A DNA stretch of 64,000 nt, taken from positions 1 to 64,000 of the forward strand of contig JBKQTE010000066.1 of assembly GCA_052143315.1 (NCBI GenBank). Reading direction: 5' to 3'. The translations under genes and the position numbers were made by a program. Source of the stretch: DASZIT01 sp052143315 (GTDB taxonomy: Bacteria; Actinomycetota; Acidimicrobiia; Acidimicrobiales; RAAP-2). The notes below the pieces were generated by a model. That model had not been told where the DNA came from and did no database searches. It saw only the letters and a list, made by a program, of their open reading frames with translations. Of this stretch, positions 56,793 through 64,000 are shown one piece after another (position 1 is the stretch's first letter; the number at the start of each line of letters is the position of its first letter).

Positions 56793-58214
56793 TCAGAACC
56801 GGTAGTAGATGAAGGGGGCCACACCCTGTGGGCCGAGGGTGGTGATGACGAGCAACACCAGTCCCAGTATGCCCCCTTGGACCACCGGGCGGCGGGCGGC
56901 GAAGACGGCCTTGACCCGGTCGAGCCAGTCGTCGGGGAGGTACTGGCTGCCGATGCCGGCGGCGATGGCCAGCAAGGCCAGCGGGGTGACCAGCGGAGAC
57001 GGCCCCCATCCCGAGAGCACCCGGCCGAACAGCGACCAGGCGTTGGAGAACGAGGTGGCACGGAAGAAGAGCCACCCCACACAGACCACCTGGAAGGTCA
57101 CGAACTGGGCCAGTGCTACCCGGGCCCGGCCCGACGGGGCCAGCGGCAGGTCGTGCGCCGCCCGCCAGCGCCGCCGCTGGCGCCCGATCACCTGTCCGAT
57201 GCCGTGGTACAGCCCCCAGCCGATGAACGTCCACGCCGCCCCGTGCCACAGGCCGCCCAGCACCATGGTGATCAGGATGTTCACCGAGATCCGCCACTCC
57301 GGGCCCCGGTTGCCGCCCAGCGGGACATAGAGGTAGTCGCGGAGCCAGGCCGACAGCGTCATGTGCCATCGGCGCCAGAAGTCCTGGAGGGAGACCGCCG
57401 TGTAGGGCCGGTTGAAGTTCTGGGGGAAGCGGAACCCGAGCAGCAGGGCGATGCCGATGGCCATGTCGGTGTACCCGCTGAAGTCGGCGTAGATCTGCAC
57501 GGCGTAGCCCCAGACGGCGACGACCACCTCCGGGCCGGAGTGCAGCCGCGGGGCGGCGAACACCGGGTCGACCACGTAGGTGGCGAGGAAGGAGGACAGG
57601 ACGACCTTCTTGGCCAGGCCGGCGGCGATCAGCCAGAACGCCTCCACGTAGTCGACGTGGGCGGGGTCGCGCCGCCGGCGGATCTGGGGCAGCAGCTCGG
57701 TGCCCCGGACGATAGGGCCGGCCACCAGGTGGGGGAAGAAGGACAGGTAGACGGCCAGGTCCATCGGCCGGGCCGGCTTCAGCACCCCCCGGTGGACGTC
57801 CACCACGTAGCTGACCGCCATGAAGGTGAAGAAGGAGATGGCGATGGGCAGCGTCACGTTCAGCAGCGGCAACGGGCGCCCGATGCCGATCCCGTGGAAC
57901 AGGTTGTCCACGTTGACGGTCACGAAGACGTAGTACTTGAACCAGGCCAGCAGGCCGAGGAGCCCGGACAGTGTCACCCACAGGACCACCCGCCGGGCGT
58001 GGCCCTCCAACCGGTGGAGTGCCGCACCACCCACGAAGGCGATGACAGTGGAGGCGGCCAGGAGGAACACGAACCGCCAGTCGGCCCAGGCGTAGAAGAA
58101 GTAGCTGGCCGCCACCATGAAGATCTTCCACGGGCCCGGGAACGGGTTCAGTAGCCAACTGACCGTGTAGACCACGGCGAAGAAGATGGCGAAGTCGATG
58201 GTGGGGAAGAGCAT
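56793..58214 (-). CDS. MBOAT-family O-acyltransferase (AlgI/DltB-like)
   Basis: 473 residues with about 10-12 membrane segments. WRRWHMTLSAWLRDYLYVPL is the family loop, and His in GGLWHGAAWTF (near 325) is the catalytic residue. It moves an acyl group across the membrane to a glycan or polymer with the SGNH protein encoded after it. Confidence 0.93.
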   Translation of the reverse strand: MLFPTIDFAIFFAVVYTVSWLLNPFPGPWKIFMVAASYFFYAWADWRFVFLLAASTVIAFVGGAALHRLEGHARRVVLWVTLSGLLGLLAWFKYYVFVTVNVDNLFHGIGIGRPLPLLNVTLPIAISFFTFMAVSYVVDVHRGVLKPARPMDLAVYLSFFPHLVAGPIVRGTELLPQIRRRRDPAHVDYVEAFWLIAAGLAKKVVLSSFLATYVVDPVFAAPRLHSGPEVVVAVWGYAVQIYADFSGYTDMAIGIALLLGFRFPQNFNRPYTAVSLQDFWRRWHMTLSAWLRDYLYVPLGGNRGPEWRISVNILITMVLGGLWHGAAWTFIGWGLYHGIGQVIGRQRRRWRAAHDLPLAPSGRARVALAQFVTFQVVCVGWLFFRATSFSNAWSLFGRVLSGWGPSPLVTPLALLAIAAGIGSQYLPDDWLDRVKAVFAARRPVVQGGILGLVLLVITTLGPQGVAPFIYYRF

Positions 58215-58357
58215 CGGTCTGTGGCTCGGAGGTGACCTCGACAGGCGCGACGCCCCGCCGGGTTCCGACCTTACCTCCCGCCCTGTCGATGTTCGTCGGT
58301 CACGCCGACGGGCCGGCGCTCGAGGTCGGGCCCCGCCCGGTCCCGCCGGTCAGACCG

Positions 58358-59329
58358 TCAGCCCCGCGCCTTCAGGGCCTCGATGAGCTTCGGCAGCACC
58401 TTGTGGACGTCGCCGACGATGCCCAGATCGGCCACCGAGAAGATGGGGGCGTCCTGGTCCTTGTTGATGGCGATGATGTTCTTGGAGTTCTTCATGCCCA
58501 CCAGGTGCTGGGTCGCCCCGGAGATGCCGCACGCCAGGTAGACGGTGGGCTTGACCGTCTTGCCGGTCTGGCCCACCTGGTGCGAGTAGGGGACCCATCC
58601 GGCGTCGACGATGGCGCGGCTGGCGCCGGGGGCGCCGTGCAGCAGGGTGGCCAGCTCCTCGATGAGGGCGTACTGGTCCTTGTCGCCCAGACCCCGGCCG
58701 CCGGAGACCACCACGTCGGCCTCGTCGAGCTTGGGGCCGGTGCGCTCCTCCACGTGGCGGGCGACGATCCGGGCGGTGTTGGTGGCGCCGGCATCGGGGA
58801 CGGCGGCGGCCACCACGTGGGCGGCGCCCCCACCCGATGCCTCGGCCGGGAACGACTTGGCCCGCACCACGAAGATGCCGGGGCCCTCGCCGGTGAAGCG
58901 TGCGGTCACCATCTCCGCCCCGCCGAAGATGGCGTGCTGGGTGGTGAGGCCACCGTCGGCGGCGACCAGGCCGACCACGTTGGTCAGCACCGGGCGGTCG
59001 ATCTTGGCCGAGAGGCGACCGGCGATGTCACGCCCGTCGTAGGTGGCCGGGAAGAGGACGGCGTCGGGCCCGCTGCCACCCTCGATGGCGGCGGCGATGG
59101 CCGAGGCCACCGGGACACCCGGTAGGGCACCCCCCAGGTCGCCGACGTCGTGGACGGTGGTGACGCCGTACTCGCCCAGTGTGCCGGCCACGGCGGCGGT
59201 CTCGTCGCCGTAGGCCACGGCCTCCACCGTGCCGGCCAGGGACCGTGCATGGCTGATGAGCTCGAGGCTGGCGGTGATGGGCTTCCCGTCGGCGACTTCG
59301 GCCAGGACCCAGATCTTGTCGATGGACAT
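58358..59329 (-). CDS. etfA: Electron transfer flavoprotein alpha subunit
   Basis: 323 residues. The C-terminal FAD-binding domain has VVSGGRGLGDKD, GQTGKTVKP, GISGATQH and AINKDQDAPIFSVADLGIVG. It accepts electrons from acyl-CoA dehydrogenases. Just downstream of etfB. Confidence 0.96.
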   Translation of the reverse strand: MSIDKIWVLAEVADGKPITASLELISHARSLAGTVEAVAYGDETAAVAGTLGEYGVTTVHDVGDLGGALPGVPVASAIAAAIEGGSGPDAVLFPATYDGRDIAGRLSAKIDRPVLTNVVGLVAADGGLTTQHAIFGGAEMVTARFTGEGPGIFVVRAKSFPAEASGGGAAHVVAAAVPDAGATNTARIVARHVEERTGPKLDEADVVVSGGRGLGDKDQYALIEELATLLHGAPGASRAIVDAGWVPYSHQVGQTGKTVKPTVYLACGISGATQHLVGMKNSKNIIAINKDQDAPIFSVADLGIVGDVHKVLPKLIEALKARG

Positions 59330-59357
59330 GCTGTGCTCGTTCTCCCTAACCCGGTCC

Positions 59358-60137
59358 CTACAGGACCTTCAGCTGCTCGAGGAATTGGATGACGCGCTCG
59401 TAGGCGTCGCCTTCGTCGACGACGATCTCGCCGGACCCACGGGCTTCGGCGGCGGACACGTCGGTGATCTCCTGGCGGGCCCCGGCCGCACCCACCTGGC
59501 CGGCGTCGAGCCCCAGGTCGGCGACGGTCAGCGTCTCGACCGGCTTGGACTTGGCCGCCATGATCCCCTTGAAGGACGGGTACCGGGGCTCGACCACCCC
59601 GGCGGTGACGGTGACCACGGCCGGCAGCGGGCTCTCGACCTCGTCGTAGCCGGCCTCGGTCTGGCGCTCCACCTTCACCGAGTCCCCGGTGATCTCCACC
59701 TTCTTGGCGAAGGTGACCGACGGCAGGCCCAGGAGCTCGGCGAGCTGGACCGGGGTGGTGCCGGTGTAGCCGTCGGACGACTCGGTGGCCGCCAGAACGA
59801 GGTCAGGCTCGGCCCGCTTGACGGCGGCGGCCAGCACCTTGGCGGTGCCGAGGGCGTCGGTCCCGGCCAGGGACTCGTCACTGACCAGGATGGCCTTGGC
59901 CGCCCCCATGGCCAGCGCCGTGCGCAGGCCGGAGGTCTCGCCGTTCGGGGCCATCGACACCAGGGTCACCTCACCGCCACCGGCCGAGTCGACCAGCTGC
60001 AGGGCCATCTCCACGCCGTAGGCGTCGGAGTCGTCGAGGATGAGCTTCCCCGAGCGGGCCAGGTTCTTCGTCCCCGGATCGAGCGCCGGCGGCGCCGCCG
60101 GGTCGGGGATCTGCTTCACACAGACAACGACGTTCAT
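59358..60137 (-). CDS. etfB: Electron transfer flavoprotein beta subunit
   Basis: 259 residues from ATG 60137 (MNVVVCVKQIPDP). SDDSDAYGVEMALQL and TESSDGYTGTTPVQLAELLG are the usual AMP-binding and partner motifs. Pairs with etfA, 28 bp downstream. Confidence 0.95.
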   Translation of the reverse strand: MNVVVCVKQIPDPAAPPALDPGTKNLARSGKLILDDSDAYGVEMALQLVDSAGGGEVTLVSMAPNGETSGLRTALAMGAAKAILVSDESLAGTDALGTAKVLAAAVKRAEPDLVLAATESSDGYTGTTPVQLAELLGLPSVTFAKKVEITGDSVKVERQTEAGYDEVESPLPAVVTVTAGVVEPRYPSFKGIMAAKSKPVETLTVADLGLDAGQVGAAGARQEITDVSAAEARGSGEIVVDEGDAYERVIQFLEQLKVL

Positions 60138-60195
60138 GGCGGTGCATTGTTGACGAAGAAGGCCGTGCCGGACCAATCGGTTACGTGACCCCAGG

Positions 60196-60936
60196 TCAGG
60201 AGACCTGGTGCCCGTTTCTCCCGGCCGGGCGGAGCGGTCCCCGGAGCGCCTCGACGGCCGAGACGACGTCGTCGGTGATCACCGTGTCCACGCCCTCGGC
60301 GGCCACCGTCACCACCGGCCCGGCACCGTTCACCGTCCAGGCGGCGACCGACACTCCCACCCGGTGGGCCGCCTCCACCAACGACCCGGTGACCAGCGAC
60401 TCCTCCGGGTGGAGGGCGTGGCAGCCCGCTTCCCGGGCCAGCCCCAGCCCCCACATCGGGTCGGCCCACCCGGCCAGGAGCAAGCCGGTGCGGACCGACG
60501 GGTTCACCTCGGCCACCGCCTCCAGAGACGGGGGCCAGAACGAGGAGACCACGATCCGCTCGGCGTGCCCCCCCTCGGCCAGCAGGGCGGCCACCAGGCG
60601 GGCGGCGACCTCTCCGGGGTCGAACCCCGGCTCGGTGGGCACGTTCTTGACCTCGATGTTCACCGTCATGTCGGCGCAGGCGTCGAGGGCGGCGGCCAGC
60701 AGGGGCACGTGGTCGGGCAGGTCGCGGACCGTCAGGGCGGCCAAGGCCCCGAGCCCGGGGACGTCGGCGTCGTGGTGGACCGCCAGGGCCCCATCGGCGG
60801 TGAGCCGGACGTCGAGCTCGACGCCGTCGGCGCCCAGGCGGCGGGCCCGGAGGAAAGCCTCGAGGGTGTTCTCGTCGATGCCCGATCCGGGGTCGGGACT
60901 GCCCCGGTGGGCCAGGATGGCCACGTCCCTGGTCAT
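60196..60936 (-). CDS. Glycerophosphodiester phosphodiesterase
   Basis: 246 residues from ATG 60936. AHRGSPDPGSGIDENTLEAF (HRG, ENT) and ELDVRLTADGALAVHHD form the metal and catalytic site of the GDPD TIM barrel. It releases glycerol-3-phosphate from lipid head groups or similar diesters. No signal peptide, so cytosolic. Confidence 0.93.
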   Translation of the reverse strand: MTRDVAILAHRGSPDPGSGIDENTLEAFLRARRLGADGVELDVRLTADGALAVHHDADVPGLGALAALTVRDLPDHVPLLAAALDACADMTVNIEVKNVPTEPGFDPGEVAARLVAALLAEGGHAERIVVSSFWPPSLEAVAEVNPSVRTGLLLAGWADPMWGLGLAREAGCHALHPEESLVTGSLVEAAHRVGVSVAAWTVNGAGPVVTVAAEGVDTVITDDVVSAVEALRGPLRPAGRNGHQVS

Positions 60937-60973
60937 GCTGGGCTCTCCCTCGGTCGCCGATTGTGTGGGTACC

Positions 60974-61005
60974 CCCGATCCGGCCCCGATCGGGGCCGGA
61001 TCGGG
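60974..61005. promoter_or_regulatory. 32-bp perfect palindrome
   Basis: CCCGATCCGGCCCCGA on one side is exactly mirrored on the other with no spacer, centred between 60989 and 60990. It lies 38 bp before the glycerophosphodiesterase start and just before the whiB1 promoter. The inner GGCCCCGATCGGGGC recurs at 48.9 kb. It may be an operator or an element end. Confidence 0.8.
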
Positions 61006-61027
61006 CGCCGACCGCCGGCAAAACTGC

Positions 61028-61056
61028 TTGCAACGGTGCACCGCGGTGATTATCCT
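61028..61056 (+). promoter_or_regulatory. whiB1 promoter (TTGCAA-17-TATCCT)
   Basis: TTGCAA at 61028-61033 and TATCCT at 61051-61056 are 17 bp apart, a good SigA-type promoter. It predicts a start near 61063 and a ~90-nt leader for whiB1. Confidence 0.65.
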
Positions 61057-61100
61057 ACGGAGGAACCCCAGATGACCGGCGACTTCTTGGCGCCGAGCCA

Positions 61101-61116
61101 TGTGAAACGAATCACA
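61101..61116 (+). promoter_or_regulatory. CRP-type site TGTGA-N6-TCACA before whiB1
   Basis: TGTGA AACGAA TCACA matches the CRP consensus exactly at both half-sites. It lies ~38 bp before the start codon and ~40 bp after the predicted transcription start, where a repressor would act. The M. tuberculosis whiB1 gene is CRP-controlled. Confidence 0.6.
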
Positions 61117-61153
61117 ATGGGGACAGCTCGGAATCGGGAGCGGAGGAAACACC

Positions 61154-61444
61154 GTGGCGCTCGTGTGGAACCGGACAGTGGAGTGGGACGAGGGCGACTG
61201 GCGCGACGTGGCCGCCTGCCGCCATACCGAGCCTGACCTGTTCTTCCCCATCGGCACGACAGGGCCGGCCATCGACCAGATCGAGGCGGCCAAGCGGGTC
61301 TGCCGGTCGTGCGACGCGCAGGAGCCCTGCCTCGACTTCGCCTTGGCCACCAATCAGGAGTCGGGCGTGTGGGGCGGGACGTCGGAGGAGGAGCGCCGCA
61401 AGCTCCGCAAGGCGTGGCTGGCCGCCCGCCGCCGCGCCTCCTGA
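61154..61444 (+). CDS. whiB1: WhiB1-like iron-sulfur transcription factor
   Basis: 96 residues from GTG 61154; GGAGGAAACACC precedes it. Cys22, Cys50, Cys53 and Cys59 bind a 4Fe-4S cluster; GVWGGTSEEERRKLR is the WhiB turn and the basic tail binds DNA. The next gene, on the opposite strand, is PdtaS-like, matching the Rv3219-Rv3220c order in M. tuberculosis. WhiB1 there is essential and NO-sensing. Confidence 0.9.
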   Translation: MALVWNRTVEWDEGDWRDVAACRHTEPDLFFPIGTTGPAIDQIEAAKRVCRSCDAQEPCLDFALATNQESGVWGGTSEEERRKLRKAWLAARRRAS

Positions 61445-61452
61445 ACCCGCAA

Positions 61453-62997
61453 CTACAGGCCGATCTTGTGCACCTCGCGCACCGGTAGCTCGATGTGGAC
61501 GACCGTGCCCGTCGACCCGGGGTCGGTGTCGCGCCGGTTGGTCATGACGATGGTGCCGCCGATCTGAGTCCGCACCAGGTCCCGCACGATCGAGAGCCCC
61601 AGGCTCTGGGTGACGTCGAAGTCGAACCCGTCGGGCAGGCCCGAGCCGTCGTCGGAGACCTCCACCGACAGATGGGACTCGTCGCTGGCCAGGGCCACGG
61701 CGATGCGACCGACCGTGCCCGTGGACCCCACCGCCGAGTCCACCCGGTCGGGTCGGTCGGCCTCGTCCACCTCCACCTCGACGAAGGCGTGCTCCACGGC
61801 GTTCTGGAGCAGCTCCGCCAGCACCACGGCCAGAGGGGTGGCGACGTCGGCGGGGACCTCGCCGAGCTCACCCGTCACGCTGAAGGTGAGCTTGGCCGAC
61901 GACACCACCGAGTCCTCGGCCATCTTGATCAGCGACGCCACGATGTCGTCGAAGGGGACCTGGTCGCTCGGGTCCCTCGAGAGGATCTCGTGCACGATGG
62001 CGATGGAGCGGACCCGCCGCTCGGCCTCGAACAGCGCCACCCTTCCCACTCCCGGGGGGAGCCGGCGGGCCTGGAGCCGGAGCAGCGCCGAGATGGTCTG
62101 GAGGTTGTTCTTCACCCGGTGGTGGACCTCGCGGATGGCGGCGTCCTTGGACAGCAGCAGCCGGTCGAGGCGCCGCACGTCGGTGACGTCCCGCAGCAGG
62201 ACCAGGCAGCCGGTGACGTCGCCCTGGGCCAGCAGGGGGACGCAGTGCAACAGGACGATCACGTCCGGACGCCGCTCCACCTCCTCGACCACCGGCAGGG
62301 CCGAGGCCAGGGCCCACTCGATGGCCGACTCCTCCACCCCCAGGTCGTAGAGTCGGCGTCCCTCGAGCTGCGAGTACATGCCCATGCGGTGCAGGGCGTT
62401 GGTGGCGTTCGGCGAGGCGTACCGGACCCGGCCCTCCTCGTCCACCAGCACGATGCCGTCCCCGACCCGGGGAGCCTCCTCGGTGGCGACCTCCTCGCCG
62501 GGGAACGGGAAGGTCGACTCGGCCAGCATCACCGCGAACCGGTCGAACACGTCCCGGTAGGTCCGCTCCAGGTGGCCGGGCCGCCGGCCGGCCCCGGCGG
62601 CCAGGCGGGCCATCACCGCCACCACGGTGCCGTCGCACCGCACCGGGATGCACTGGAGCCGGACCGGCTCGTCACCGGGCGCGATGCGCATCTCCCCGCG
62701 GGCCACCTCGCCCGTCTCGAAGCACGCGGTCACCAGCGGCCAGTCGTTGACGCCGACCGTCTGGCCGACCAGGTCGTGCTCCACCACCGTGGCGCTGTTG
62801 GAGGGTCGCATCTGCCCCAGAATGACCAGGCCCGACTCGGCGCCGGCCTCGTCGGCCGAGATCGGCGCCAGGAGGACCAGGTCCGAGAAGGACAGGTCGG
62901 CCAGCACCCCCCAGGTGCCGAGGAGGCGCAGCACATGGGCCAGCTGGTGGTCGTCCAGGCCGGTGCGCTCCAGCGCCAGCTCGGCGGGGGTGGCCAC
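61453..62997 (-). CDS. pdtaS: PdtaS-like sensor histidine kinase
   Basis: 514 residues from GTG 62997. N-terminal GAF-like domain (about 1-160), PAS domain (about 175-280), then HisKA_2 with His in REVHHRVKNNLQT (near 287), and an HATPase domain (LLQNAVEHAF; DDGSGLP). In M. tuberculosis it is the soluble partner of PdtaR, an ANTAR RNA-binding regulator; no pdtaR is visible here. Its start is 2 bp after the PHP gene stop. Confidence 0.9.
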   Translation of the reverse strand: MATPAELALERTGLDDHQLAHVLRLLGTWGVLADLSFSDLVLLAPISADEAGAESGLVILGQMRPSNSATVVEHDLVGQTVGVNDWPLVTACFETGEVARGEMRIAPGDEPVRLQCIPVRCDGTVVAVMARLAAGAGRRPGHLERTYRDVFDRFAVMLAESTFPFPGEEVATEEAPRVGDGIVLVDEEGRVRYASPNATNALHRMGMYSQLEGRRLYDLGVEESAIEWALASALPVVEEVERRPDVIVLLHCVPLLAQGDVTGCLVLLRDVTDVRRLDRLLLSKDAAIREVHHRVKNNLQTISALLRLQARRLPPGVGRVALFEAERRVRSIAIVHEILSRDPSDQVPFDDIVASLIKMAEDSVVSSAKLTFSVTGELGEVPADVATPLAVVLAELLQNAVEHAFVEVEVDEADRPDRVDSAVGSTGTVGRIAVALASDESHLSVEVSDDGSGLPDGFDFDVTQSLGLSIVRDLVRTQIGGTIVMTNRRDTDPGSTGTVVHIELPVREVHKIGL

Positions 62998-62999
62998 CG

Positions 63000-63905
63000 T
63001 CAGCCCGCCCGGTCGGCGGCGGCCTCGGGTGTCGGGCTCGCCACTGGCACCTCGTGGGGTCGGCGGTTCCGGAAGCCCCGGAGCGTCCGCACGCCGGCCG
63101 CCGCCAGCAGGCCCCGCATGTCGTCGACCCGGTCGGCCACGTCCGGCAGGGTGTGGGCGTCCGACGCCGTGGTCAGGGGCACTCCCCGGGCCACGTACCG
63201 CCGGAGCAGCGGCGGGGCCGGGTACTCCTCCCCCACCGGCTTGCGCCATCCGGCGGAGGAGACCTCGGCGGCCATGCCCGAGGCCACCGCCGCCTCCACC
63301 ATCCGGTCGTAGTACTCGTCGGGCACCGCCGGCACCTGTCCGGCCACCTTCACCAGGTCGGGGTGGGCGAACACGTCGCACACCCCCGAGGCGCCCAGCT
63401 CCTCCATGGCCAGCGTGTACTCGTCCCACACCGCGTCGATGTCCCGGACGTCCCACTCGGCCATGACCAGGGGGTCGCCCAGGACGTCGAACCGCCAGGT
63501 GTCCAGCCAGTGGACGGAGCCGAGCAGGACGTCGAAGGGATAGCCGTGCAGCAGGTCGGCCACGTCGTCCATCCGGTCCCGGTAGTAGTCGACCTCCAGG
63601 CCGAGCACCACGGGAAGGCCGGCGGCCTTGACCGCTTGGACCACCTCCACGTAGCTGTCGAGGTCCACCCGGGCGTGGTAGTCCCAGTAGGCGGCCATGC
63701 CGGGACGCAGCGCCTCGCCGGGCAGGTCGTCCCAGAACCCCCCGAGCCGGTCCCTGGCCTGGGTGAAGCGGAACAGGTGCTCGGTCAGGGCGATCTCGGT
63801 GACGCCGTGGGCCGTGGCGTGATCGCAGTAGGCGGCCACCTGGTCGACGGTGGCCTCGGCGTCGCTCTGGGAGTGGGGCCAGAGGTGAAGGTGGTAGTCG
63901 AGCAC
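63000..63905 (-). CDS. PHP-domain phosphoesterase (histidinol-phosphatase-like)
   Basis: 301 residues from GTG 63905. DYHLHLWPHS, the metal HxH; TEHLFRF; GLEVDYY; GSVHWLD; and AHPDLVK are PHP motifs in order, and TTASDAHTLPDV ends it. HisK-type histidinol-phosphatases have this set. Whether it serves histidine synthesis is not shown by the neighbours. Confidence 0.88.
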   Translation of the reverse strand: MLDYHLHLWPHSQSDAEATVDQVAAYCDHATAHGVTEIALTEHLFRFTQARDRLGGFWDDLPGEALRPGMAAYWDYHARVDLDSYVEVVQAVKAAGLPVVLGLEVDYYRDRMDDVADLLHGYPFDVLLGSVHWLDTWRFDVLGDPLVMAEWDVRDIDAVWDEYTLAMEELGASGVCDVFAHPDLVKVAGQVPAVPDEYYDRMVEAAVASGMAAEVSSAGWRKPVGEEYPAPPLLRRYVARGVPLTTASDAHTLPDVADRVDDMRGLLAAAGVRTLRGFRNRRPHEVPVASPTPEAAADRAG

Positions 63906-63908
63906 GGC

Positions 63909-64000
63909 TCAGCCCGCCCGCCGGACCAGCGTCACGCCGTCGCGCACGGTGGTCAGCACGGCCACCACCCGCGGATCCGACGCCACCAGGTCGTTGAAGG
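63909..64000 (-). CDS. C-terminal end of a probable O-methyltransferase (cut by window)
   Basis: The last 29 codons before a TGA at 63909 read FNDLVASDPRVVAVLTTVRD then GVTLVRRAG. That is the ending of catechol-type O-methyltransferases (FNxxVAxDPR...VRDGVTLxRR). It ends 3 bp before the PHP gene start. Confidence 0.55.
   Translation of the reverse strand, partial: FNDLVASDPRVVAVLTTVRDGVTLVRRAG

Overview
The window is high-GC bacterial DNA from an actinomycete. Evidence includes a WhiB1-like regulator next to a PdtaS-like histidine kinase, a phosphatase/DUF3090/SCO1664-family trio, F420-type redox proteins, many GTG starts and GTGA/ATGA gene overlaps. The order argS-lysA-hom-thrC-rho-rpmE-prfA-prmC-tsaC matches Mycobacterium, apart from a missing thrB. 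The secreted repeat proteins, the short WWxASDGKWYPP protein and the CimA route suggest class Acidimicrobiia; this is inference, since no rRNA is present.

Region 1 (1-19 kb) is accessory in character. It holds a partial FAD/NAD oxidoreductase, a remnant of a secreted repeat protein, an alpha/beta hydrolase, a giant Ser/Thr kinase-ATPase-GAF-GGDEF protein, a roughly 1,850-residue lectin/Ig-repeat surface protein, an IS5-family remnant, a truncated second copy of the kinase gene, an XRE/nucleotidyltransferase pair and an acyl-CoA dehydrogenase. The last ~72 bp of the dehydrogenase gene recur as two further direct copies (8866-8937 and 15550-15621). Together the three copies bracket the nucleotidyltransferase pair and the surface-protein segment, a layout that resembles accretion of cargo at a gene 3' end.

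Region 2 (19-34.5 kb) is a core block on the minus strand. It carries arginyl-tRNA synthetase, lysine and threonine synthesis, rho, L31, RF1 with its methylase, TsaC, and then leuB-ilvE-cimA. Ahead of leuB is an apparent attenuator: an 18-codon leader ending in Asn-Val-Ile-Ser-Leu-Asp, a hairpin that begins at its stop codon, and a second hairpin followed by five Ts. A tRNA-Arg(CCG) lies just upstream of argS on the other strand.

Region 3 (34.5-56 kb) is mixed. It contains two small unknown genes, a Tat-exported phosphatase, an RDD membrane protein with a nonapeptide-repeat partner, two peroxiredoxins, a MarR regulator divergent from an ABC exporter, aconitase, a repeat-rich intergenic region, an amidotransferase-like protein lacking its catalytic Cys next to a PIG-L deacetylase, a DEAD-box helicase, Fpg, an FrhB-like iron-sulfur flavoprotein and the phosphatase/DUF3090/SCO1664 cluster.

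Region 4 (55.6-64 kb) has an SGNH hydrolase plus MBOAT acyltransferase pair, etfBA, a glycerophosphodiesterase, whiB1 with a recognisable promoter and a perfect CRP-type site, pdtaS, a PHP-family phosphoesterase and the end of a probable O-methyltransferase. A 32-bp perfect palindrome near whiB1 shares its core with an element at 48.9 kb. Nothing was run against a database; all names rest on reading motifs and layout.
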